In this document: piece by piece, positions 55,032 through 64,000 of the stretch | Position numbering within the stretch: position 1 is the first letter of the stretch | Layout of the letters: every line of letters starts with the position of its first letter | Assembly: GCF_025465995.1 (NCBI RefSeq) | Contig: NZ_JANLNY010000023.1 | Location: forward strand, 434,001 to 498,000 | Origin: Pseudomonas sp. 5P_3.1_Bac2 | Lineage (GTDB): Bacteria; Pseudomonadota; Gammaproteobacteria; Pseudomonadales; Pseudomonadaceae | DNA: 64,000 nucleotides | Reading direction: 5' to 3' | Position numbers and translations under genes: made by a program | The notes under the pieces: generated by a model | Database searches by the model: none | Seen by the model: the letters and a program-made list of their open reading frames with translations, nothing else | Told to the model about the DNA's origin: nothing

Positions 55032-55831
55032 TGCGTAGCTCCTTGTAGCGGGGCTTTTTTACGGTAAGCGAAGATCATCAAGCCGATCCCGCCAAGAATC
55101 ATCGGCAGACAGAGCACTTGGCCCATGGTCAGCCAGCCGAAGGCCAAATAGCCCAGCTGAGCGTCCGGCACGCGGACGAACTCGACAATAAAACGGAAGA
55201 TGCCATACCACAGGGCAAACATGCCGGAGATGGCCATGGTTGGTCTTGGTTTACGGCTGTACAGCCAAAGGATGACGAACAGTGCCACGCCTTCCAAGGC
55301 AAATTGGTACAGCTGCGACGGATGACGCGGCAGCGGCCCGCCAGTGGGGAAGACCATGGCCCACGGCACATCACTGACCTTGCCCCACAGCTCGCCGTTG
55401 ATAAAGTTGCCGATGCGCCCAGCGCCCAAACCGATTGGCACCATTGGCGCAATCAGGTCCATCAACTGGAAGAAGCTCTTGTTGTTGCGCTTGCCGAACC
55501 ACAAGGTGGCTAACATCACGCCAATAAAGCCGCCATGGAACGACATGCCGCCTTCCCAGATGCGGAACAGCTTGGTTGGGTCAGCGATATAGGCCGAGAA
55601 ATCATAAAACAGCGCGTAACCCAGGCGCCCACCGAGAATCACGCCCATGGCCTCCCAGAACACCAGGTCGGAGAGTTTCTCCTTGGTCCAGGTCGGATCG
55701 AAGTCAGCCAGGCGCCGCGAGGCCATCCACCAAGCCGCGCCGATGCCGATCAGGTACATCAGGCCATACCAATGAATTTGCAGCGGGCCGAGCGCCACTG
55801 CTACCGGGTCAATCTGCGGATAAGGCAGCAT
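55028..55831 (-). CDS. lgt: Prolipoprotein diacylglyceryl transferase Lgt
   Basis: Lgt transfers diacylglycerol from phosphatidylglycerol to the lipobox Cys of prelipoproteins in the inner membrane, the first step of lipoprotein maturation. The 267-residue protein has about seven helices and the family signature [17 protein letters not shown] (about 136-152), plus the HGGF motif (MSFHGGFIG) near residue 100. It is upstream of thyA with a 4-bp overlap, an arrangement common in proteobacteria. The TSUP gene follows on its 5' side. Confidence 0.96.
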   Translation of the reverse strand: MLPYPQIDPVAVALGPLQIHWYGLMYLIGIGAAWWMASRRLADFDPTWTKEKLSDLVFWEAMGVILGGRLGYALFYDFSAYIADPTKLFRIWEGGMSFHGGFIGVMLATLWFGKRNNKSFFQLMDLIAPMVPIGLGAGRIGNFINGELWGKVSDVPWAMVFPTGGPLPRHPSQLYQFALEGVALFVILWLYSRKPRPTMAISGMFALWYGIFRFIVEFVRVPDAQLGYLAFGWLTMGQVLCLPMILGGIGLMIFAYRKKAPLQGATQ

Positions 55832-55840
55832 TTGTATTCC

Positions 55841-56623
55841 TCAAACCAAAAAACTCAGGCCCACGCTAAACAGCAGCAAGGCAAATAGACGCTTAAGCAG
55901 GCGTGGCGACAACTTGTGCGCCAAACGCGCGCCGAAGCGGGCAAAAAACATACTGGGGATGGCAATACCGAGCAGCGCCGGCAAGTAGACAAAGCCCAAG
56001 CTCCACTCGGGCAGTTCAGGACGATGCCAGCCCAGCCAGATAAAGCTCAGGGCACTGAAGATCGCAATCGGCAAGCCACAGGCCGCCGAGGTGGCCACCG
56101 CCTTTTGCATCGGCACGCTGCGCCAAGTCAGGAACGGCACGGTCAACGAACCACCGCCGATGCCGAAGATCGCCGAAGCCCAGCCGATCACCACACCCGC
56201 CAGCGTCAGCCCCGGCTTGCCTGGGACCTCCCGGCCAGCCTTGGGTTTCAACTCGAAGACCATCTGGATGGCAATCACAATGGCAAACACGCCAATGATT
56301 TTTTGCAGCAGCGGCCCTTGAATCGCCGCCGCAGTGGCCGAGCCTAAGGCCGCGCCGAGCAAAATCCCCAGCGTCATCCAGGCAAACACCGGCCATAACA
56401 CGGCGCCTTTGCGGTGGTGCTCAAGAATCGAGTTGATCGACGTGAAGATGATGGTCGCCAGCGACGTGCCTACGGCCAAGTGGGTCAGCACTTCCGGCGA
56501 CACGCCCATGGCCGTGAAGCTCAGCACCAGCACCGGGACGATAATGATGCCGCCGCCCACTCCAAACAGCCCAGCCAGGGTTCCCGCTGCGCAGCCCAGC
56601 ACTAAATACAACAGCAGTTCCAT
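55841..56623 (-). CDS. TSUP (TauE/SafE) family transporter
   Basis: This 260-residue protein has about seven to eight helices and the family motifs GLFGVGGGIIIVPVL near the start and IFGIGGGSLTVPFL in the second half, the two pseudo-symmetric Gly-rich repeats. Members export or import sulfite, sulfoacetate or related anions; the substrate here is unknown. The ATG at 56623 (MELLLYLV) is chosen over 56680. It precedes lgt by 9 bp, so the three genes TSUP-lgt-thyA may form a leftward operon. Confidence 0.88.
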   Translation of the reverse strand: MELLLYLVLGCAAGTLAGLFGVGGGIIIVPVLVLSFTAMGVSPEVLTHLAVGTSLATIIFTSINSILEHHRKGAVLWPVFAWMTLGILLGAALGSATAAAIQGPLLQKIIGVFAIVIAIQMVFELKPKAGREVPGKPGLTLAGVVIGWASAIFGIGGGSLTVPFLTWRSVPMQKAVATSAACGLPIAIFSALSFIWLGWHRPELPEWSLGFVYLPALLGIAIPSMFFARFGARLAHKLSPRLLKRLFALLLFSVGLSFLV

Positions 56624-56801
56624 AGCCACCCCCGCAAATGATCCCGCATGGTAACGGAAGCAGCCTGTTGTGCTCCACATTGGCAGATATACGACGTTAT
56701 GCCTTTGCTAAAGTGCCCCTGACATTTTCGTGCTATGTAACAGCACGCAACGCTGCTTAACCCCAGCAGTTCCCTTACCCTAGACGCGGCAGTAATCACC
56801 T

Positions 56802-57548
56802 ATGTGCTTGATTGTCTTCGCTTGGCGCCCCGGCCATGCCCTGCCCTTGCTGGTGGCAGCCAATCGGGATGAGTTCTATGCCCGCCCCAGCCAGGCCGCC
56901 GCGCCCTGGCCTGAGGCGCCAGGCATAATCGCCGGGCGTGACCTGCAAGCCGGCGGCACCTGGTTGGGCATTGGCCCCAACGGGCGCTTTGCTGCGCTGA
57001 CCAATATCCGTGACCCCAGCCTAGCTCTTGGGCAGCGCTCCAGAGGGGAGCTGGCGGCCAACTTCCTGCGCGGCGGACACAATCCTGCAGAGTTTTTGCG
57101 CGACCTCAGCCAGCAGCGCCAGCACTACAGCGGCTTTAACCTGCTGCTGGGGGACGCCCAGCAGCTCTGGCACTTCAATTCCCACAGCGCCGAGATACGT
57201 TGTTTGCCGGCCGGTCTTTATGGTCTGTCGAATGACGACCTGGATACGCCCTGGCCCAAGCTGCAACGGGCCAAAGCCGACCTCGCCACCTGCCTCGCCA
57301 AGCCCAGCAGCAGCGCGCTGCTCCAGTTGCTGCATAATCCGCAGCCCGCCGCCGATGAGCTGCTACCGGATACCGGAGTAGGTTTGCCCACTGAGCGCTT
57401 GCTGAGCAGCGTATTTATCCACAGCGACGCCTATGGCACCCGCGCCAGCACCAGTGTGATCGTGCACAGCGATGGCCGCCGCGAGCTGACTGAACGCAGC
57501 TTTGCCAGTCATGGCGAGTTTATCGCTGAGGTGCAGTGGCAGGGCTAA
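56802..57548 (+). CDS. NRDE-family (T10/TANGO2-like) protein
   Basis: This 248-residue protein starts with MCLIVFAWR and the family-naming ANRDE motif (26-30), then GRDLQAGGTWLGIGPNGRFAALTN. It is the bacterial homologue of eukaryotic TANGO2, a family often tied to haem trafficking in recent work, though the role in Pseudomonas is not established. It has an N-terminal Cys2, as in N-terminal nucleophile hydrolase folds. It is convergent with ptsP across a strong hairpin. Confidence 0.88.
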   Translation: MCLIVFAWRPGHALPLLVAANRDEFYARPSQAAAPWPEAPGIIAGRDLQAGGTWLGIGPNGRFAALTNIRDPSLALGQRSRGELAANFLRGGHNPAEFLRDLSQQRQHYSGFNLLLGDAQQLWHFNSHSAEIRCLPAGLYGLSNDDLDTPWPKLQRAKADLATCLAKPSSSALLQLLHNPQPAADELLPDTGVGLPTERLLSSVFIHSDAYGTRASTSVIVHSDGRRELTERSFASHGEFIAEVQWQG

Positions 57549-57553
57549 GCAGT

Positions 57554-57581
57554 CTGCGCGACGCTTGCAGGCGTCGCGCAG
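57554..57581. terminator. Bidirectional hairpin between the NRDE gene and ptsP
   Basis: CTGCGCGACGC (57554-57564), loop TTGCAG and GCGTCGCGCAG (57571-57581) form a perfect 11-bp stem. There is no long T-run on either side, so its termination efficiency is uncertain, but its position 6 and 13 bp from two convergent stop codons fits. Confidence 0.6.
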
Positions 57582-57593
57582 CCGGTGTGGCGC

Positions 57594-59873
57594 TTAAGCC
57601 TGGATGTCCGAGGCTGGATTGAGCATGCGATCCAGGCCCAGATTGCGCAGCGCCAGGAGCAAGGTGCTGCGAATTACCTGCGGATTGTCGATGGTCATCA
57701 CTTGCGCCAGCAGCTCTTTGGCCTTGCTCATGCTGATCTGCCGTAGCAACCACTTCACCTTGGGCAAGTTGGTGGCGTTCATCGACAGGCCGTCAAACCC
57801 CATGGCCATCAGCAACACGGCGCAGGCCGGATCGCCGGCCATTTCGCCGCAAATGCTCACCGGCTTGCCTTCGGCATGGGCGCCTTCAACCACCTTGATC
57901 AGCGCTTGCAGCACCGCCGGGTGCAGGTAGTCGTATAAATCGGCCACCCGTGGGTTGTTGCGATCCACGGCGAGCAGGTACTGGGTCAGGTCGTTGGAGC
58001 CGACCGAGAGGAAGTCCACTTGCCGCGCCAACTCGCGAGTCTGATAGACCGCTGCGGGCACTTCGATCATCACGCCAATGGGCGGCAACGGCACATCGGT
58101 GCCTTCGTCGCGCACTTCGCCCCAGGCGCGGTGGATCAGGTGCAGGGCTTCTTCCAACTCCTGAATCCCAGAGATCATCGGCAGCAAGATGCGCAGGTTA
58201 TTCAGGCCTTCGCTGGCCTTGAGCATGGCCCGCGCCTGCACCAGGAAGATTTCCGGATGGTCGAGGGTCACGCGGATGCCGCGCCAGCCGAGGAAGGGGT
58301 TGTCCTCTTTGATCGGGAAATAGCTCAGCGCCTTATCGCCGCCCACGTCGAGGCTGCGCATGGTCACGGGCAGCGGGTGGAAGGCTTGCAACTGCTCGCG
58401 GTAAATCGCCATCTGCTCTTTCTCGCTGGGGAAGCGCTCCTTGATCATAAAGGGCACTTCGGTGCGGTACAGCCCTACGCCTTCCGCGCCACGCTCCTGG
58501 GCGCGTCTGACATCGGCGAGCAAACCGGTGTTGACCCACAGCGGCATACGCCGGCCATCGGTGGTTTCGCAGGGCAATTCGCGCAGGGCCGCCAGGCCTT
58601 GGGCCAGTTGACGCTCCTCTTCCAACACCTCGGCGTACTGCTTGCGCAGCACCTCGCTGGGGTTGGTGTAGACGTCACCGTGGTAGCCATCGACGATCAG
58701 CTGGATGCCATCGATCTTCGAGTACGGCAGATCGACCGCGCCCATCACCGTGGGGATGCCCATGGCGCGGGCGAAGATGGCGACGTGGGAGTTGCCCGAC
58801 CCCGAGACGGAGACTAAGCCGACCAGCTTGCCTTCCGGCACTTCGCCGAGCATGGCTGGGGATAGTTCTTCGCTGACCAGGATGCAGTTGTCCGGGTACA
58901 CCAGCGCTTGCTGATGGGCCTGCTGCAGATAAGCCAACAGACGCCGACCGAGGTCTTTCACGTCACTGGCGCGCTCGCGCAGGTAATCGTCGTCCATCAG
59001 ACCAAAGCGGTTAACGTGCTCGGCCACCACCTGCCGCAGCGCGCCTTGGGCCCACTGGCCGGTGCGGATGACCTTGACCACCTCGTTACCCAAGGCGGCG
59101 TCTTCGAGCATCATCAAATACACATCAAACAGCGCCCGCTCTTCAGGGCGCAACTGGGTGGCCATCTTCGCCGATAGCGTGCGCATATCGGCGCGCACGT
59201 TTTCCAGCGCCGACTTGAACAGCTCCAGCTGAGCGTCGATGTCTTCCGCGACTTTATCTGGCACCACATCCAGATCCGCCGGCGGCAGCACCACCACGGC
59301 GGTGCCTACGGCCGCGCCGGGCGAGCCGGGCAAGCCGACGAACTTGGCTTCCTGAATGCCCTTGCCTTGGCGGCCCAAGCCACGGATCGAGCCGGTGGCC
59401 TCGGCGTGGGCGATAACCCCGGCCAACTGCGCACTCATGGTGACGAGGAAGGCTTCTTCGCCCTCGTCGAACTGGCGCTGTTCTTTTTGCTGCACCACCA
59501 AGACGCCCATCACCCGGCGGTGGTGGATGATCGGTGCGCCTAGGAAGGAGGCGTAACGCTCCTCGCCGGTTTCGGCGAAGTAGCGGTAGCGCGGGTGTTC
59601 GGAGGCGTGCTCAAGGTTCAGCGGCTCCTCGCGGGTGCCAACTAAGCCGACCAAGCCTTCATTGGGCGCCATGCTGACCTTGCCGATGGCCTTTTTATTC
59701 AGACCCTCGGTGGCCATCAGGACGAAGCGGTTGGTGTCCGGGTCCAGCAGATACACCGAGCACACCTGGCTGCCCATGGCCGCGCGCACGCGCTGCACGA
59801 TAATGCCCAACGCCGCCTTGAGGTCCTTGGCGGAGTTTACTTCCTGGACAATCTTGCGCAGCGTATTGAGCAT
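57594..59873 (-). CDS. ptsP: PTS-Ntr enzyme I PtsP
   Basis: PtsP phosphorylates NPr from phosphoenolpyruvate at the top of the nitrogen phosphotransfer chain, which affects virulence and nitrogen control in pseudomonads. The 759-residue protein has an N-terminal GAF sensor domain (about 1-160), then the enzyme I domains: the phospho-His domain with His363 in SGNSHVAIFARAMG, and the PEP-binding barrel with VGLYRTEVPFM and CGEMAGDPA. It follows rppH by 19 bp on the same strand, the usual rppH-ptsP order. Confidence 0.97.
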   Translation of the reverse strand: MLNTLRKIVQEVNSAKDLKAALGIIVQRVRAAMGSQVCSVYLLDPDTNRFVLMATEGLNKKAIGKVSMAPNEGLVGLVGTREEPLNLEHASEHPRYRYFAETGEERYASFLGAPIIHHRRVMGVLVVQQKEQRQFDEGEEAFLVTMSAQLAGVIAHAEATGSIRGLGRQGKGIQEAKFVGLPGSPGAAVGTAVVVLPPADLDVVPDKVAEDIDAQLELFKSALENVRADMRTLSAKMATQLRPEERALFDVYLMMLEDAALGNEVVKVIRTGQWAQGALRQVVAEHVNRFGLMDDDYLRERASDVKDLGRRLLAYLQQAHQQALVYPDNCILVSEELSPAMLGEVPEGKLVGLVSVSGSGNSHVAIFARAMGIPTVMGAVDLPYSKIDGIQLIVDGYHGDVYTNPSEVLRKQYAEVLEEERQLAQGLAALRELPCETTDGRRMPLWVNTGLLADVRRAQERGAEGVGLYRTEVPFMIKERFPSEKEQMAIYREQLQAFHPLPVTMRSLDVGGDKALSYFPIKEDNPFLGWRGIRVTLDHPEIFLVQARAMLKASEGLNNLRILLPMISGIQELEEALHLIHRAWGEVRDEGTDVPLPPIGVMIEVPAAVYQTRELARQVDFLSVGSNDLTQYLLAVDRNNPRVADLYDYLHPAVLQALIKVVEGAHAEGKPVSICGEMAGDPACAVLLMAMGFDGLSMNATNLPKVKWLLRQISMSKAKELLAQVMTIDNPQVIRSTLLLALRNLGLDRMLNPASDIQA

Positions 59874-59892
59874 GCTTGGTTGGTGCCTTGTG

Positions 59893-60372
59893 TCAGTCCC
59901 GCACTAATAGGCGCGGAGCAAGTTCCTTGAGGGCGCGACGATAAACTTCGCGCTTAAATGTGACCACTTGACCTAACGGATACCAATAACTGACCCAGCG
60001 CCAACCGTCGAATTCCGGTTTGCCGGTGAGGTCCATACGTACGCGGTTCTCATCGCCGGTGAGGCGCAGCAAGAACCACTTTTGCTTTTGACCGATACAC
60101 AACGGTTGGCTATGGGTGCGTACTAGACGCTGGGGCAGACGATAACGCAACCAGCCTCGGGTACAGGCAAGAATTTTTACATCTTGCTGTTCCAACCCCA
60201 CTTCTTCATTCAACTCGCGATAAAGCGCCTCTTCAGGCGACTCGCGGTCATTGATGCCACCTTGCGGAAATTGCCAGGCATCTTGGTTAATCCGCCGCGC
60301 CCACAGCACCTGCCCGACATCATTGGTCAGAATGATGCCGACATTGGGGCGAAAACCATCAGGATCGATCAC
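59893..60372 (-). CDS. rppH: RNA pyrophosphohydrolase RppH
   Basis: RppH removes pyrophosphate from the 5' end of mRNAs and so triggers decay. The 159-residue Nudix protein starts with a GTG at 60372 ([12 protein letters not shown]) and has the Nudix box [20 protein letters not shown] at about 38-57. The longer frame to 60450 has no family support; GTG with an upstream GAGG matches the conserved Pseudomonas start. It is first in rppH-ptsP and divergent from the HAD gene. Confidence 0.95.
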   Translation of the reverse strand: MIDPDGFRPNVGIILTNDVGQVLWARRINQDAWQFPQGGINDRESPEEALYRELNEEVGLEQQDVKILACTRGWLRYRLPQRLVRTHSQPLCIGQKQKWFLLRLTGDENRVRMDLTGKPEFDGWRWVSYWYPLGQVVTFKREVYRRALKELAPRLLVRD

Positions 60373-60515
60373 GGCGAGCAACCTCGTAAGCGCATGTTTC
60401 GGCATTGTTCCATAAAGATTGCAACAGCAGCAATGCGGGGCTTTGCACAATGGGCATGCCGCACAAAAGCCGCTATCCTCAGCCCCCTCAGACCTTTGTA
60501 AGGACAGGTACTCCC

Positions 60516-61169
60516 GTGCGTTTGGCTTTATTTGATCTCGATAACACCCTCTTGGGCGGTGACAGTGACCACGCCTGGGGCGACTACCTCTGCGAACGCG
60601 GCATTCTGGACCGCGCCGCGCACCAAGCGCGTAACGACGAATTCTTTAAGGCTTATCAAAACGGCACCCTGAATATCGCCGACTACCTGAACTTCAGCCT
60701 GGAATTGCTCGGGCGTACCGATATGGCCCAGTTGGATCAATGGCACCGCGAATTTATGCGCGACCGCATCGAGCCGATCATCCTGCCCAAGGCCTTGGAA
60801 CTGCTGGATAAGCACCGCGCCGCCGGTGACCAGTTGCTGATCATCACCGCCACCAACCGCTTTATCACCGGACCGATTGCCGCGCGCCTGGGCGTCGACA
60901 CCCTGCTGGCCACCGAGTGCGAGATGATCGATGGCCGTTACACCGGGCGTACCACGGACGTGCCGTGCTTCCAGGGCGGCAAGGTGACACGCCTGAATCG
61001 CTGGCTCAAAGAAAACGGCCAGAGCTTAGAAGACAGCTATTTCTACAGCGACTCGATCAACGATCTGCCGCTGCTGGAACAAGTCAGCCACCCCTTCGCC
61101 GTCGACCCCGACGCCAAGCTGACCGCCACCGCCAACGAACGCGGCTGGCCGATCATCTCGCTGCGCTAA
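60516..61169 (+). CDS. HAD-superfamily IB phosphatase (SerB/CicA-like)
   Basis: This 217-residue hydrolase starts with the nucleophile motif [14 protein letters not shown] (Asp7, Asp9), has [11 protein letters not shown] (motif II) and ends with [18 protein letters not shown] (motif III/IV) as in subfamily IB. Relatives include phosphoserine phosphatase and CicA; a histidinol-phosphate or phosphoserine substrate has been suggested for some but is not shown here. The GTG at 60516 with AAGGACA upstream is the start. It is divergent from rppH. Confidence 0.9.
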   Translation: MRLALFDLDNTLLGGDSDHAWGDYLCERGILDRAAHQARNDEFFKAYQNGTLNIADYLNFSLELLGRTDMAQLDQWHREFMRDRIEPIILPKALELLDKHRAAGDQLLIITATNRFITGPIAARLGVDTLLATECEMIDGRYTGRTTDVPCFQGGKVTRLNRWLKENGQSLEDSYFYSDSINDLPLLEQVSHPFAVDPDAKLTATANERGWPIISLR

Positions 61170-61175
61170 GCCCTT

Positions 61176-61927
61176 AGGGGTGGATGGATGAAGCGTCATC
61201 CACCCTACGCGCTACCCACAGCCACCCACCGTAGGGTGGTCAACGGCCGCGCAGCGGCCTTGGCCACCATCGCAACCGCCCCAAATTGAAGGCTTGCCGA
61301 TCTATCAATGCACGGCTGCATGGTGGATGGATGAAGCGTCATCCACCCTACGCGCTATCCACAGCCACCACGGTAGGGTGGTCAACGGCCGCAAAGCGGC
61401 CTTGGCCACCATCGCCACCACCCCAAACTTGAAGGCTTACCGATCTATCGATGCACGGCCGCATAGTGGATGGGTAAAGCGTCATCCACCCGACGCTCCA
61501 TCTACAGCCACCACGGTAGGGTGGTCAACGGCCGCGCAGCGGCCTTGGCCACCATCGCAACCGCCCCAAACTTGAAGACTTACCGATCTATCTATGGTGC
61601 GGCTGCATGGTGGACGGGTGAAGCGTCATCCACCCTACACGCTATCCACAGCCGCTCACCGTAGGGTGGTCAACGGCCGCAAAGCGGCCTTGGCCACCAT
61701 CGCAACCGCCCCAAATTGAAGGTTTGCCGATCTATCTATGGTGCGACCGCATGGTGGATGGGTGAAGCGTCATCCACCCTACGCTCTATCCACAGCCACC
61801 ACGGTAGGGTGGTCAACGGCCGCGCAGCGCCTTGGCCACCATCGCCCCCAAACTGAAGGCTTGCCGATCTATCTATGCACGGCTGCATGGTGGATGGGTG
61901 AAGCGTCATCCACCCTACGTGCTATCC
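61176..61927. repeat. Array of about 143-bp REP-like tandem repeats
   Basis: Six copies of GGATG-N-GAAGCGTCATCCACC occur with the AAGCGTCATC core at 61191, 61334, 61477, 61621, 61765 and 61901, giving periods of 143, 143, 144, 144 and 136 bp. Each unit also holds TAGGGTGGTCAACGGCCGC and a nearly perfect long hairpin (GTGGTCAACGGCCGC with GCGGCCTTGGCCAC) plus a conserved TTGCCGATCTATC block. Copies differ at a few bases. This looks like tandem amplification of a BIME/REP pair. Open frames in it are artefacts of repetition. Confidence 0.88.
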
Positions 61928-62023
61928 CTCGATTGGAGGGGCTAGTCGAGATACAAGGGTGCAATCGCCGCACAGGCGCTTGCACCGTAGCGCCGGTCAA
62001 CCCGACATAAGCTGCGCGCAAAC
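61928..62023. other. Gap after the repeat array
   Basis: Unique sequence between the last repeat and the terminator of the DUF2269 gene. No gene or regulatory site was recognised. It begins at the point where similarity to the 143-bp unit stops. Confidence 0.5.
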
Positions 62024-62047
62024 AAAAACGCCGCCTGTCAGGCGGCG
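62024..62047 (-). terminator. Rho-independent terminator of the DUF2269 gene
   Basis: CGCCGCCTG and CAGGCGGCG form a nine-pair GC-rich stem around a single T (about eight pairs with a three-base loop). The A-run at 62024-62028 reads as a U-tract leftward. It lies 18 bp beyond the DUF2269 stop. Confidence 0.85.
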
Positions 62048-62064
62048 CTTATTACAAGCGGGGT

Positions 62065-62505
62065 TTACAGGGGTTTGGCGCCCATCAGGCCCAAAATCGC
62101 CAACAGCAGCACCACGATCAACACGGCGTAAACGGCGCTGAAGCGGGTGATTTTGCTGGGTGCGGGCGTCGCCCCCAATGCCTGCCAGGCGGCCAGGCGA
62201 CCATTGAGCAACAGCACCACGATGACCAGCACGGCGAACAACAAGCTGCTGCCCAGCAGCCAGGTTTGTCCCAGCGGCAAGCCGGCCAGGTTCACCAGCC
62301 ACCAGCCACTCACCGGCAGGCTCAAGGCCAACAGGCTGAGCACCGGCAGGCTGATCAGGCGGGTGCGTTTGAGCTTGCGTTGCAGCACCGCGCTGTCGCC
62401 GCCACGGGCGGCCTTCCACAGCATAAAGATGTGCGCCAGCACACCCAGCAGCACCAGCACCGCCGGGGCGCTGTGGAGGATTTTCAGTAGCAGGTAATGT
62501 TCCAT
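62065..62505 (-). CDS. DUF2269-like small membrane protein
   Basis: This 146-residue protein has four predicted helices (about 7-27, 48-68, 79-99 and 122-142) and a LLLKILHSAPAVLVLLGVLAHIFMLW start typical of DUF2269/CopD-like small membrane proteins, with a His near the first helix. Function is unknown. The ATG at 62505 is preferred; a GTG directly upstream is possible. It lies 24 bp beyond the ilvA stop on the same strand, so it is probably co-transcribed with ilvA. Confidence 0.78.
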   Translation of the reverse strand: MEHYLLLKILHSAPAVLVLLGVLAHIFMLWKAARGGDSAVLQRKLKRTRLISLPVLSLLALSLPVSGWWLVNLAGLPLGQTWLLGSSLLFAVLVIVVLLLNGRLAAWQALGATPAPSKITRFSAVYAVLIVVLLLAILGLMGAKPL

Positions 62506-62529
62506 CACAGAATTCCTTTGTGCTCAGGC

Positions 62530-64000
62530 TTAACCGAGGAAGAGTTTATAGGCCGGGTTGTCGCTTTCATCCCAATAGGGATAACCGATCTCGGCCAACG
62601 CTGCCGGAAGCAACTCACGTTCTGCCGTCGGCACTTGCAAGCCCGCGACCACCCGGCCATCGGCCGCGCCATGGTTGCGGTAGTGGAACATCGAGATATT
62701 CCAGCGCCCGCCCAACTTCTGCAGGAAGTTAAACAAGGCACCTGGGCGCTCAGGGAATTCGAAGCGGTACACGCACTCATCCGGCACCGCTGCGGCATGG
62801 CCGCCGACCATATGGCGGATATGCAGCTTGGCCAGTTCGTTATCGGTCAGGTCCAGCACCGGGAAGCCCTTATCGCGCAGGCCTTGGACCAATGCCACAC
62901 GCGGATCGGTCTCGGGATGCGTCTGCACGCCGACGAAGATATGCGCCTCGCTGCCGGTGTGGTAGCGGTAGTTGAACTCGGTGATCTGCCGCTTACCCAG
63001 CGCCTCGCAGAAGGCTTTAAAGCTGCCCGGCTGCTCGGGGATGGTCACCGCAATGATCGCTTCACGGCCTTCGCCCAACTCGGCGCGCTCGGCAACATGG
63101 CGCAGACGGTCGAAGTTGACGTTGGCGCCGGAGTCGATACCCACCAGCACTTGACCGGTGCAGCCTTCACGCTCCACATACTTTTTGATCCCGGCCACGC
63201 TCAACGCGCCGGCGGGTTCGGTGATCGAACGGGTGTCGTCGTAGATGTCCTTGATCGCCGCACAGATTTCATCGGTGCTGACGGTGATCACTTCATCCAC
63301 ATAGCTTTTGCAGATATCGAAGGTGAACGCGCCGATTTGCGCCACCGCCACGCCATCGGCAAACAACCCCACCTGCGGCAGCACCACGCGCTCGCCGGCC
63401 GCCATGGCCACTTGCAGGCAGTTGGAGTCGTCCGGTTCGACGCCGATGACTTTGATCTCTGGGCGCAGGTACTTCACGTACGCGGCGATACCCGCGATCA
63501 GACCGCCGCCACCGACCGGGACGAAGATGGCATCCAGTTGCCCCTGCTGCTGACGCAGGATCTCCATGGCGATGGTGCCTTGGCCGGCAATGGTGTGCGG
63601 GTCGTCGTAAGGGTGGATATAGGTGTAGCCCTGCTCTTCGACCAGCTTGAGCGAATGCGCCAGCGCCTCGGGGAAACTGTCGCCGTGCAGCACCACAATG
63701 CCGCCGCGCGAACGCACGCCATGCACTTTGATTTCCGGAGTGGTTTTGGGCATGACGATGGTCGCCGCCACACCGAGCTTTTTCGCCGCCAGGGCCAGGC
63801 CTTGGGCATGGTTGCCGGCCGAGGCAGTGACCACGCCGCGGGCTTGTTCCTCAGCCGTGAGCTGGGCCAGCTTGTTGTAAGCGCCGCGAATTTTGAACGA
63901 GTAAACCGGCTGCAAGTCTTCGCGCTTGAGCAAAATCTGGTTGCCCAGACGCTCTGTCAATTGGTTGGCCGCTTGCAGCGGCGTTTCCACGGCGACGTCG
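62530..64000 (-). CDS. ilvA: Threonine dehydratase IlvA, N-terminus cut by the window edge
   Basis: IlvA deaminates threonine to 2-oxobutyrate, the first step of isoleucine synthesis. The frame runs off the window: its last visible codons read DVAVETPLQ, matching residues about 15-23 of Pseudomonas IlvA, so about 14-15 residues are missing. The PLP-binding Lys is in SFKIRGAYNKL. GVGTGGLI-like binding is seen as VGGGGLIAG. The C-terminal half has two ACT-like regulatory domains (about 330-486), the site of isoleucine feedback. Confidence 0.95.
   Translation of the reverse strand, partial: DVAVETPLQAANQLTERLGNQILLKREDLQPVYSFKIRGAYNKLAQLTAEEQARGVVTASAGNHAQGLALAAKKLGVAATIVMPKTTPEIKVHGVRSRGGIVVLHGDSFPEALAHSLKLVEEQGYTYIHPYDDPHTIAGQGTIAMEILRQQQGQLDAIFVPVGGGGLIAGIAAYVKYLRPEIKVIGVEPDDSNCLQVAMAAGERVVLPQVGLFADGVAVAQIGAFTFDICKSYVDEVITVSTDEICAAIKDIYDDTRSITEPAGALSVAGIKKYVEREGCTGQVLVGIDSGANVNFDRLRHVAERAELGEGREAIIAVTIPEQPGSFKAFCEALGKRQITEFNYRYHTGSEAHIFVGVQTHPETDPRVALVQGLRDKGFPVLDLTDNELAKLHIRHMVGGHAAAVPDECVYRFEFPERPGALFNFLQKLGGRWNISMFHYRNHGAADGRVVAGLQVPTAERELLPAALAEIGYPYWDESDNPAYKLFLG

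Noticed and set aside
61176..61927. Possible CRISPR array
   Set aside because: The unit is about 143 bp and conserved over its whole length, with no unique spacers and no cas genes nearby.
61294..62010. Several open frames in the repeat array
   Set aside because: Their translations repeat the same peptide with each DNA unit and have no conserved family; open only because the unit lacks stops in that frame.

Overview
The window is a contiguous piece of a gamma-proteobacterial chromosome, almost certainly Pseudomonas (sensu lato). It is moderately GC-rich and densely coded. Its gene order follows, from memory, the stretch around PA0331 to PA0382 of P. aeruginosa PAO1: ilvA, rppH, ptsP, lgt, thyA, glpQ, folA, ilvD, mutM, ggt, the ferredoxin, coaD, laoABCR, rsmD, paired M16 peptidases, ftsYEX, rpoH, mtgA, thiSG, trmB. 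No rRNA, tRNA or CRISPR array was recognised. Most genes are housekeeping; the accessory pieces sit as insertions in this backbone.

Layout. 0-9 kb: rsmE, the thiS-thiG-trmB operon, a DUF423 protein, mtgA, a YhhN lysoplasmalogenase, heat-shock sigma factor rpoH with overlapping candidate promoters, and ftsY-ftsE-ftsX. 9-22 kb: an M16 peptidase pair with rsmD, ugd, a YheT-like hydrolase, the laoR / laoC-laoB-laoA long-chain alcohol oxidation cluster with a clear palindromic operator in the laoC promoter, coaD, a 2[4Fe-4S] ferredoxin and ggt. 22-24.4 kb: an AT-rich accessory segment with an AGE-family (N-acylglucosamine 2-epimerase-like) gene and a shrunken IS66-family relic whose right inverted repeat forms the end of the neighbouring reading frame.

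24.4-38 kb: small envelope genes, mutM, an HDOD protein, rlmI, a complete polyamine-type ABC importer, an MgtC-family gene with a terminator-like leader hairpin, ilvD, an HSL-type esterase and a decayed 1.1 kb stretch. 38.3-40.3 kb: a four-gene operon with a MglA/Ras-like small GTPase, two roadblock/LC7-type proteins and an uncharacterised partner. This is the best candidate for a poorly described system here. 40.5-50 kb: a mixed accessory run (metallo-beta-lactamase-fold hydrolase, alpha/beta hydrolase, VanY peptidase, SDR, isochorismatase-like protein, cupin pseudogene, two GNAT acetyltransferases), then an NCS2 purine permease, folA and glpQ.

50-64 kb: the DUF2868/DUF3482 membrane protein-GTPase pair, an orphan membrane protein whose end runs into the end of thyA, thyA-lgt-TSUP, an NRDE protein, ptsP-rppH, a HAD phosphatase, an array of about 143-bp REP-like tandem repeats, a DUF2269 protein and ilvA, which is cut by the right window edge. 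Functions are assigned by motif recognition and remembered synteny; no database search was run.
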